Assembly: GCA_018672285.1 (NCBI GenBank)
Contig: JABHGC010000135.1
Location: 1 to 37,345, forward strand
Source of the DNA: Methylococcales bacterium
GTDB lineage: Bacteria > Pseudomonadota > Gammaproteobacteria > JABHGC01
DNA: 37,345 nt
Direction: 5' to 3'
A program made the translations under genes and the position numbers. Shown here one piece after another: positions 10,740 to 22,700 of this stretch. The notes under the pieces were generated by a model. That model ran no database searches, was not told the DNA's origin, and saw nothing but the letters and a program-made list of their open reading frames with translations. Position 1 is the first letter of the stretch. Each line of letters starts with the position of its first letter.

Positions 10740-13700
10740 AGCCAGCATACGATTTCTGAGGTAACACGGGCTGAATCCCCTCTCTCTGCGGTGCAGTCAC
10801 GTTACTGGTTTACAGATGCGGTGATGGGCAACCAAGCCATTAACCACTATACGAAAGTGCAGGTTAAAGCATCACAACTTGTGCTTATGCGGGAAAACTT
10901 GGACGCCCAAGTGGCGCTACAACCAAGCTTATCCACATGCATTCGGGAGGAAGAGGCAACAATAACGGCCTTTTTAAATCACAGTGAACCTTTTGAGTGG
11001 CTAGAATTATCAGAAGCGCAATCGGATCAATTAGACTGCTGGCCTATTCAAATCAATGCAGAAGCCTTAATGCAAGTTCGAGTGCTCAAAGGTGCTGAGC
11101 GTGCTCAGGTTGCTGTTGTCGTCCACCCTATGATTGCTGATAAGGTGTCATTCATCCGAATTTGCCGTGCATTATTTTTAGGAGAGTTAAGTGAATCTGC
11201 AGATTATTGTGGGTATCAAGCATGGCAGGACAGTATACAAACCCTCGCTAAATTAAACCGGCAAGTTCGTTGGGACGATTGGCAAGCGAATATTGCACCA
11301 TTAGAGTGGCAGAATACGCAGCCATATCAATTGTTGATTAAAACTAAAAAAATTAAAGTCAACCCAGTACAGGCATCTATTGTCAATCAGTGGTGTGAGG
11401 CATTAGATATACCCCCTGCAACTTGGTTTACAACGCTCTATTTATTAACCATGTCTCAGCAGTTGCATAAAGAAACTATTTGTATTGGGTTGGAAAATCA
11501 GCTTAGGCAGCACTTAGCTTTAGAAAAAACACTAGGGCAATGCAGTAATGTCGGTTTGTTACAGGCCGAGTGCCACCCCGGTATTCTGTTGGCAGACTTA
11601 GTCAGTTTGGTTCAGTACCAAATGATGCAACAAACCACGCAATGTTTGTCTTATGATGGGCAGAGGCAGTTGGCCAATGTGAGTTTTGCTGAAAATGAAT
11701 TTGAACCATTCCACTGCTTATTTGGTTTTGGCCGATATGCAGAGCTGCAGCTTTCTGAAGATTGCTCCGTGGTTGAATTTAGTGCAACAGATTTTGTGGA
11801 TTTAACCAGCTTTGCAATTAGAGTTGTGCCAACAGCGAAAACCTATGAACTGGTGGTAAGCTATAATGCCGAGCTATACCCTGAGGCGTGGGTTGAATCT
11901 GTTGTTGCTCGATATCAGGAAATGATTTCCTGTTCGAACTTGTCACATCAATCAACACTTCAGGAGTGGCTTGGTTACCATGTGGGAAGTGCTGATGAGG
12001 CGGTTGATGCAGCTCATGAAAAACTCTGGCACAGTTTGCAGAACCAGGCATTAGCGTTTTGTGAACGGGATGTATATAAGCCATTAACCGGTTTTGCTCA
12101 AGAGTTACCTGTCTCTTTGGATCTTCTAAGTTGGGAGCATGGGTTAACAGAGCTGATGCAGCGATTACCGCTACTCACTGCACGGTTTTGTAAAAAGTCA
12201 GAATTTTCAAATCATGCGAACTATGAAATTCATCATGGGGGAGCCAATTGGCAGTGTGAGTATTTAGATCTGAGTAATCGGCGGGTTACCCCCGTGATTA
12301 TCAGCAAACTGGTTGAAAAATTTTCTGAGCAAGTATTTCAATTTAATGATGAAACCCTCATTCGGTTTTTGTTGGTTAAGGTCAAAGCCAATGCCACGAT
12401 TGTTGTTGCAGTAGCACACCCATCATTATTAAGTATGCATGGGTGTCGGCAACTTATTAACGCTGTCTGCCACTATGTACTAACGAATAGCATGAATGGA
12501 CTTTCTGCCTTTTTAACTATGAAATCGGCAGCCCCTGTATTTGATGACCTTGCCACATTGAATTACTGGAGTAGCCAACTATCTCAGAAAGAGTTGTCAG
12601 CTCTGCATTTTCAAGTAGAGCCGAGTGTCAATAAGCTTGTGAAAAAATCCAAACGTATTGACAGTGAACAGTGGATGAAAATTCAACAGTTCTGTGAGCG
12701 GGGGGGGATTGCAGAAACGGTGTTGCTACAAGTGGTGACGGGATACTTAATTAAATTATATTGTGCACCAAAGCATGATTTTTGTGCCTTCAGAATGGTC
12801 AAAGGGGAGGCGGCGTTTGATCATGGTGTGGCAAACTGGTTAGTCCCCATTTTGTACGCTCAAGAAAATCTACAAGGTGAACGCTTGCTCTCTGATGTCT
12901 TACAACAGCATCATAAACAGCAGATGGATAGTCAACGGTATACCGAGTGCTTACTCGATAGCTTGGCGTTGTCTCATGTCTTTTCTGGTGATTTTTGGGT
13001 GATGCAGTTTGACTTGCATAATACTCAGGAACAAATTTTGTTTGAGACTGCAATTCAACCACTACATGACAATGTTGTTAAAGTGATTGCTAAGGCGGAA
13101 GAGCCTGGCATTGCACTGCATCTAGAATACTCATCTCAAGTGTTTTCCGAAGTTGGTTTTCTAGACCAATTTGTACAATTACTACAGAATTGTGATTGGG
13201 CATTGCCAATGAATGCTTGGCACCCATATTCAGATAACCAATATCAACGTTGGACACAGGGTGCCTTAAAGAATCGAACCTGGGTTGTGCATGATAGTAT
13301 TCCACAGCGTTTAGCGCGGATTGCACCGCAATATGTGCAGCGACAGGCACTGGCTCTGAACAACGAACATATAGATTACCCCTTTATCTTTTCATTGGTG
13401 GGTGATTATGTTCAACAATTAAAATCCGACCACATTGGTTTTGGTCAGAGGGTCGGTGTGGAAATCACGCACTCTGCCGATAGTATTGCAGGGTTATTGG
13501 CGGTGATGAGTGTTGGGGCTGTCTGTGTGCCGATCCTTAACCACTTAAATGGTTATGCTTCTGCAGCGCTATTTGAAAAAGCAGCTAACCTTGATTATTG
13601 CTTTAGTTCAAACCAAGATCAAATAGCGCAATTTAATTGTTTAACTCGGTTCCCTGAAGATGTCGCACAACATGACTTGAGTGTCCATGTGAAACTGGAT

Positions 13701-16700
13701 GTTGTTCCACAAGAATCGGTTGCACTCGCCTTTGTTGGGCAGCAGGGGCACTATCCTGTTGAACATGAAGTTTTGCATAATGAGTGTTTGATGCATGTTG
13801 AAATATTGCAACAAACACTGAGGTTACATGCCGATGATGTTTGGTATTGGCAAGTGACAGAAACAGCCGGTGAGTGGGTGTGGCAAACACTGTCTGCCAT
13901 TTTGCAGGGTATGACACTGGTCGCTCCAGAGCGTAGTGGTAATGTTGCGCAACACTGCTCTCAGGAGAGTGTGAGTATTTTTTATGGTAGTCGGGCACAA
14001 CTGATACATTTATATCAAACAGCCAAAATAGACGATCTAAAATTAGATTGCTTACGGTTATGTTTACAGGATGTTGATAGTGCATTTACCCCTTGGGATG
14101 AGTCGTTAAATGAGCATAATAGTGCATTCTTTGCACTACAATATGCTGGATTTTACAGTATGCCAGTGGCGATTAGTGCCGTTGATACAGCCAGTGAATG
14201 GTTAGAATCTGAGCAAATATTAGGTAGACCTTTTGCCGATCTAAAAAGCTATACCTTTACGCCTGACTTTCAATTTCCACCCATTGGTGTCCCCGGAAGG
14301 CTTTGGGTAGCATCTCCTCGGTTTTCGGTCGCTCACCGTAAAACGGTGTTTGAGACAATAGAAACCCCTTTTCGTGAACTCTGGAATAAACAAGATGCCA
14401 ATCTATTCAAAGGGATGATTGATACCGGTTGGCAAGTGAAAATGTTGGATAACGGGCAAATGCAAAAAGTGGCGTATCAGCCTCAATGCGAAGCCCAAGA
14501 AATTTTGGCGCCATCAGCTGAACTTACAGAGCAGGTGAATCTTGAATACTCACCACTTGAAGCATCTGCTGCCGATTGTTGGTTGCAGTTGGTTGGAGTT
14601 ACACCAAAACCTGAAGACCACTTTATTCATTTAGGTGGCAATTCAGTCACTTTGTTGCAGTTGATCGTGTTACTTGGAAAACGATTTGGGGTACACCCTA
14701 GCTATAGAGATATGATTGATTATTGTGTCTTTGGCGCGCAGTGTGAGTGGTTGTCGCAACAGCTTGCAGATGTAAGCCCTCTGATGTATGCCTTAATACC
14801 ATCAATCGAGTTACCCAAACAACATGGTGCATCGATCACGCAAAATCAACATTGGTTGTGGGCATCTCTTTATGGTAATCGCTTATTCAATCAGCAGTGG
14901 GTCGTCGTTTATGATGATATAGGCGATATTGAGCGCTTTTCTCAAGTGGTTATGGGGATTAAGAAATTAGACCCGATATTACGCAGCCAAATTCACTATG
15001 AGCATGGCGCTGTTCAGATGGTAGTGGAGCCAGAGCAAGGCCAGTTCGTGCCTATTTTAGATTTGATTGACACACCTGTGGCTGAACAAACTCAGGCACT
15101 GCTTGATATGGCCTCTGATTATTTGAATATGGAGTTAGATCAAGATTACGACGTGATGCTGCGCTTTAATTTAGTGCAATTGAGTGAGACTCAGGTTGCG
15201 CTCATTTTAACCTACAGCCACTGTTTACTGGATGCTCACTCCGCAAATCTACTAACACATGCCATCAGCCAGCAGTATCATGATCACTTTCAGATTAACG
15301 AACGTGTTGCTTATTATGAATATGCACAGTGGCAAAAAGAACGACTTCTGAATGGTGCCTTAGAATATCAGCGGGCATATTGGAAAGTGAATTTAGAAGG
15401 TGTTCAAGGTTTACACTTAGCGCACACTAAAGATAACCCTCAACAAAGCCAATTTATGTTAGACAGCGAGCAATGTCATTGGCAGGATTTAACCGCACTA
15501 TTACCGGGTGTAGAGCGCCAAACGATCTTACTTGCCGTATTGCAAACCGTTTTGTCACATTACTGTTATGCCGAAGATTTTGCGACGACCATTGTCTTAC
15601 CCGATCGTTTTAGACAAGACATCGCAAACACATTAGGGCCTGTTGAACACCGTGTACTCATGCGGAGTAAATTAGGCTCAATGGGCACAATGAAGCAACT
15701 CATTGAGCAATCACACCTACAGACAGAGCTTGCTGAGCAACATAAACAGGTGCCTTATGAGCTTGTGGTCTCTGATCATGCGGGTGAAAGTGATGTGCAA
15801 TCGTATTTTCAGTCAGCATTGATTTTTGTGCCTGAACTTAATGTCAGTCATGCTCGGTTACTCAATGCTCAGTTAGATAATGGGTTGCACGCAGTTAGCA
15901 TGACCGTCATTGAGCGTGAGAATAACCATCACTGCCAATTATCAACTCAATTACCGAAAAGTTTGTCTTATTTACATGAAGCCATTGAAGGTGACTTTCA
16001 AGCCATTCTTGGGCTGCTAGCCGAGTTTCTTGAGCAACCGATGTCACAATGGTTTGGTTTGTTAAGTGAGGGGGCTGAAGCCGTTGAAAAAGCGGTGTAT
16101 GAAGCGACATCAGCACAAGCATTTAAGCGCATTGTCTTCACGGCACAAAAATACCCTGAGCAGCAAGCCTTAGTGAGTGAAAAGGGCGTGCTAACGTATG
16201 CTGAATTAATGCGGCAGGTAGATGCCATTGCCGCAGTTTGTCAGGCTCAAGGGGTTCATTCTGGTCAGCGGGTTGGTGTGTGTGTGTCAGGGGTAGAGGG
16301 GGCTGTTGTGACTTTGGCGCTGTTGAAACTCGGTGCTACGCAAATTGCATTACCACTGGATAGTGAAACAGTAGTACAAGCAGTATTGGATCAATTATTG
16401 ATCCCACATATTGTCACCATGACAGACTACTTGGACCAATTTTCTGACTATACAGGAAAGTTACTCGATGTAGCTGCATTACCGCCAGTTCAGGCGGCGA
16501 CGGTTGTTGATCAATCTGAATTAGCTGCGGTTATTAAGCATGACTTGGTAGGCAGTCAGTTGGTGGCTTATGAGTATACCTTGGATAAGCTCGACCGGTT
16601 AATACAGCAAGAAAAGCAACTCATTGCAGGACAGTTAGTTCATGTGAGCCTATGTGAGGTTATCGATAGCTTATATATGCTCTCCTTACTGGCTGTTCTG

Positions 16701-19700
16701 CAATCGGGTGGGAGCATGATTTTACCCTCAAGCCGAAGCGTTGAGTATTCTGCCTTAAAATATTGGTGCTTACATCACGCTGTCAGTCAATTTTGGCTAC
16801 CGGATAGCCGGGCAATGACAGCAGTGACACAGTTACAGTCACTGTCGGTTGAACAAGTGGTGATGACCTTTACACCGTCAGACATTGCCCGATTATCGAC
16901 GTTGCCTGCACTAGAGCAGCAGCGCTGGATTTTGCAATATCATCACGTTGCTCAGTATTGGCTGACCACACTTGAGATGCAGCAATTAGAGGCATTATCA
17001 CAAGGTTGTGTGGGGGAATTATTAGAACATCAACAATGTGATACCTATCTACGGTCAGGCCAATTAGGTAAGAGAGTCATTGGTGAGTTGGTACTGACTA
17101 GCCCGCTCCAAGGTCAGCAAGTTAGCAAGATGGCAGCCGCTAAAATGGTGGGGTATGTGGATGAACAGTCGGCATTGTATTGGCGTGAGCAAACGTTACC
17201 ACTGTCGATTCATGCACAAGCGGCGACATCTCAATGGTTGCAAGACATCCTGAACTTGCTTGTCAGCACTGAGCAAGCGTTGACTTTATCCAACTGGGTT
17301 CAGTTACAGCATCAAATAGATGCTTTGTTTGCTGTGAATATACCGCTGTCATCGTTACAGCACAGTGAGGATGTCGCAGCGATTGCATGGTTGCTACAGC
17401 AGAAACTAGATAACCTGCTTTTACCCTTATTACAATCACCTTCTGGCAATATTGCGGATATATCAGTCATGAATGACTGGGTTAGAGAACAAGCTCAGCC
17501 AGGCTGTATGACGTCGTGGGTGACTGAGATAACCTTACCAAGTGATCTCGAATTGCCTTTAGTTGAGCAGGCGGTCAATGCTGTTTTACAGCAATACCCT
17601 ATGCTGCATTCCTATTTTCAGCTAGAAGAGGATCAGCTCCATACTTTTCAGGCGTCTAAACATGACTTCGAATTATGCTCAAGGGAGAGTATTTGGTTAA
17701 CAGATGAGAATGTCCTGACCCTTAAGCAGCAACTGTCGGAAACTATTTTTGATCTTTCAAAACCCGCTGTTGCACTGCAAAGTGCGTTGCTAAATAGTGG
17801 TAAATTATGGATTGGTATTGCTATTCACCCTTGCTTAGCAAATAAATCTAGCTGTTATTTGTTGGCAGAGAATATTGTTAAAGCGGTGGTGACATTGAGC
17901 CAAGGTGTCACATTACCGGAAACGGTTTTTGCTTATCACTACGCTGACTATGCAAAATTGCAGCAATTCTCATTGCGACACTATTCATCGCCGCATTTTG
18001 TTGAAAAACTCTCTAGTGCTTTACAGGCAAATGTTCTCCCTGAGTTACCAGGAAAATCTTACCAGTCAGCCGTATTATCAAAAATGCTGCCAAATGACAG
18101 TTTGATTGGTCTTGAGCAGGCGTGTGCTCAACATGGTTTAACAGCTGAGTTGCTTTTTTATTCAGCCTATGTGTTAACACTCGCGCTCTATGCACCCAAT
18201 GATGATATTGCCGCTGCAATAACGCCAGAGTTACAAGGTGGGGATTACTTTAAAGGGGCCGTTATGCCCATCCCTGAACTCTTTTTGCCTGTGATATCTG
18301 TAGGCTTTGAGCAACCTGTGGGCGTGTTTCTGCAGCAAGTGAAGGCTGAATTCATTGCCCAATTTTCTCAGCGTTTTCTCAGTGTAGAAGCCAAATTACT
18401 TGGGACAGTTTATACCGGGCTTCGAGTCAATGAGCTGACACCATACCATTTTCAGTATCGACCTCAAGGGGTAGTCGCTCAAGGTGTGATGCAATGGCAA
18501 GTGACTCAGGGTAGTAACCCGTTTGGTTTCTCCTTAAGCATAGAGGAGAAAGCGCAGCAGCTGGAATGTGTGATTTGTTATAATGAAAAAATATTCTCTC
18601 AGGATATTGCGACTATTTTCTCATCTCATTACTTAGATGTTTTGCAGTCATTACTCTGCCACCCTGAAAAATCTTTAGGTTGCTTGTTTGTCTCACCACG
18701 ATCAATGCCCACAATGGCGGCGACATCAGTCGAGTCAGGGAGTTTGATTGGCCGCTTCCTGCAGCTGGCAACTAAGCGTCAAGATGCAACCGCCATAGTC
18801 GATGCCCATATCACGTTGACTTACCGGCAATTACTGTCATCCGTGTCACCCATTGCAAGAAAGCTGTCATTACAGAATGTTAAAATTGGTGACAAAATTG
18901 CGGTTATGGTTGAGCAAGGCTATGAGTGGGTGTGTGCGAGTTTGGCGATACAGTCTCTTGGTGCAATACCTGTTTTATGCGGGCGTGACATACCACTGCA
19001 AAAGTGTTGCCAGTTATTGTTGGAAGAAAACATCCAGATCGTTATTACAGAACAAGGCTTGCCAGCACCCTTTGTGACTGTCGCTTTGACGGATGTGGCT
19101 GATCATAATAACCCGCTTCAAGTTGTCTCGGCTGTACCTGAAATTGAATATTATGTATTGAATGCAGCAGTCAAGCATGCACCGACGTTAGTGCCGGTCA
19201 CACAAGCGCAAATTGTCACCGCATTTCAAGATGTTCAGGCAGTATTACCTATGGATCATCATGCAGTATGGTCTGTTTCGATGACAGAGTCTTATTCAAC
19301 GATTCTTTGGTTTAGCTGGCAAGCATTTTTGTCAGGGTCGAGCTTACATTTTGGTGATCAAAAAGGGCAAATTCAGACATATTATAGCGATGACTCAGAA
19401 GCGGTATTGTTGGTGTCACCCGAGCAACTCGTTGCTGTGCGAGAATCAGAAAAAATGATCGAAGGGCAGACCTTCATTGTTTGGTTACCCGAGTCATTTT
19501 TGTTTGTGGCCAGTTACCAAGTTGGGGCTGATTATGCCCAGACGTTGCCTGGCATTCAATGCCAGGTTGTACATCATTGTGGGTATTCGGTGCCCTCAGG
19601 TGTGGTGGGGCAATTACAGTTGTTACAGCCTCAAAACGGTGAAGCAACATGGTTAACAACCGGTTCAAGCGCGGCGATACATGGGCAGGGTAAAATTCAG

Positions 19701-22700
19701 TTTTATACCCGGCCAGGAGATATTCAGGTTTGCGGCCTGATTCGTTTCCATATGGAGGTCGTTGAAAATATTCTGCTTGCCTATGATGGGGTGGAGGAAG
19801 CCACGCTTTATTGGGATGAGGAGGCATTATCGGCAACATGTTTGTGTCATCCAGGTGTCGCAGTTACTGAGAAAATATTACTGCAATATTTAGCCACCCA
19901 AGTACCTGAAAGCATCATACCTGAACGGATTTTCGTTGTGTATCCTGAGGGGGGGGGGTCGGGCCTTGGTTCTGAAATAGCCGATGCTCAACCGACTCAT
20001 AATGCCGTTGTTTCTACCGTTATGGATAATTGGTTACAGCCAGCGGGCGCCGGCATGCCGACGAATGTTCAATCACAGTTGTTGCCGGACTGGCTGCAGA
20101 TGTATGAGTCTCAAGCAGAATACCCTTGGGTCTATTTTCCCAGTATGACATCGGCCGCACAGAATCAGTCGGTGAGTGTTGACATCACTTTACAGGGTGA
20201 AATAGCAATCATTCGCAGCACTATTGTGATGGTGTTGATGCAGCTGATGAAGGTGACTCAGTCGAGTGTGGTTTTGGCAAAAAAAGCGCAACTGTATGTC
20301 GCTAGAATGTCATTTAAAGAGATGAAACTTGTACCGCTACAAAATGTGCCTTCGGTTTCATTGGTTATTAATGAGTTGCCAGAGCACTGGGTTGTATTGG
20401 CTGAATCACCTGTCCAGCTGAGCGATACCTTTGTTATTCAATATGATGGCGAAACGCTACAGCTTGATTCACCAGCAGAGTTAATTTCTCAAAAAACGGC
20501 ACAGTGGTTCTTGTCGTTAATTTCAGCGGCAGTATCCGCTCAAGTGTTGGATGATGAGCAGGCATTTTCAGCGATTGTGTGGCAATCATTACAAGATGAG
20601 GAGACTGAGTGGCTAGATGCACGCTTATTGTCAGCTTGTTTAGACATTATCTTACCGGGTAATGAGGCAGACAAATTGCTCTGGCAGAATGAGTCATTAA
20701 CCCTTAAAGATTGGCAAGAACGCTTGCCGACACTACTCGTACCAAAGCATCAGCAGCATGATTCACCAGCAGCGTTAACGCAAGCTGAGCAGTATCTTCA
20801 CCAATTGGTTTGCCAAGTGACAGGGCGGCAATCGGTCTCTATGTTACAGAGCTTACCTAGACTTGGTGTGGATAGTGCTCAGCTTGAAGATTTGATGTGG
20901 TGTAGTCAGCAAATGGGGTATCAGCCAATGAGCGCTTATACCTTAATGCAGCCGTGTAACTTGCGTAAATTAAGTCACCAATTACCCTATCATGAGTTGG
21001 CTTTGTTAGCGCCAGCACAAGGCATGGTGACCAGCTTGTATCAACAGCGATTGCTTTTTCAAGAGCAAATTGCACAAGTGGCGCAAGAAAATTATCTGGC
21101 CATCGTACAATATCCAATACGGGTTGATTTTGAGCAGTTAAATGCTGCGCTTCAGTCATTATTGGTGTATTTCCCTTTACTAAAACATTGTTATCAGTGG
21201 CAATCTGGGCAGTGGAAAAATACAGTAGTGAAGCACCAGGCTTTACCGGTAGAACGTCAGCAATCTAGTGAAGCTTCAGTGCAAGCCGAAATTCAAGCGT
21301 TGGTTGAAGAGGAGCGGTGGCGAGCTTTTGTTCCTGTTAATCAATATCTGTTTCGTATTGTTTTGATGACAACAGAATCTGCAGATTACTTAGTGTGGGT
21401 AGTCCACCCATTGGCTATTGATGCGCCTGCTTTAAAAATGGCAGTGCAATTAATGAGGCATTTATTAGAAGATAGAGATGTCATCTTAAGTGGACACACG
21501 TTTGATGATTACTTAGCTTGGCAAGCGGCACGAATGTCACAAGCGTATACTGGCCCCTCATTATCAGCAATGACCCGTCTCCCTTTTGTGCTGCATAGCC
21601 AAGGGTTAGATGAGGCTGCTGCACACCGAATTACATTTAGACTTAAAACGTCTGATAACACCAATGTTGATCAAGCACATTGTTTATTGGCAACCTTATT
21701 AACCATTTCTCAATGGGTACAACAACCGAATGTTGGCATTGTGTTACAGCAATCTGACAGAGTTTGGCCGCAATGGCAGACATTAATGGCACCCCTTTTA
21801 AATGCGATGCCAATTGAGGTTGATTTTAGTCAGCGCTCATTATCAGATTTGCTTGGAACTATTTCATCATTATGTGAACAGCCTAAAACGTTAGACCAAA
21901 GTATTGAAGCGATACTCCCTGAATTGTTAACGGATGTTGATGGTGATCACTTGCGATACTGTTTAGGGTTTAGTTACGAAAAAGAATCGCAAGATGACGT
22001 TATTCAATGGTTAAATCGTTCCGCAAGTGAAAACCCTTGTGGGCTTCAGCTCCGATTTATCAGTAATGATGACAGTATTATATGTCAATTATTGTATCAG
22101 CACGGTTTTTTAGCCTCAGATATGAAATCTTTTGCGAGAAAATTGGCTGAAGGTCTATTGAGTTTGCAGCAAGCACTCACCGTTGGCAAAGTGACGTATC
22201 AGGCTGTGGCAGACAAAAATACCTTTTATGGCATAACCGGTAAAGGGGTCACTTTACCTCGCCATAGTTTGCTGCAAGCATGGCGGGCTATTTGCCAAAA
22301 ACAGGGGGATAGTACACTACTACTAGAAGGTGCTGACCCTCTGAGTTATGCGACAGTGGATGAAATTTCTACTCGAATTGCCAGCCACTTATTAGGTATG
22401 GGGGCTGAATCAAGCCATCCGGTTGTGGTGTGCTTGCATGATTATGTTGGCCGTTTAATGTGTTTGCTTGCCTGTATGAAAATTCAAGTGCCTTATTGTT
22501 TGTTAAACCCCGATGACCCCGTCGCTAGGTTAAGTCAGCTGATTAACGAAGCAGGGAGTGTCGTGATGTTGACGGAGCAGGCAACGCTAGATTTAATCCC
22601 CGATATTTCTGTGTTACCAATTTGTTTAGACACAGATCAAGAGTTTTTATCCCGAAATAACACCATTGATTTACCCGTCTTAGACCAAGGTGTTGTCGAG

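Noticed and set aside
13633..14085. 150-codon minus-strand open frame inside the megaprotein gene
   Set aside because: It is antisense to a continuous coding frame with recognisable domain homology, has a biased composition (His/Gln/Pro-rich), and shows no family motif or ribosome-binding site.
19474..19839. 121-codon minus-strand open frame
   Set aside because: Antisense shadow of A4; Pro/His-rich product with no recognisable family.
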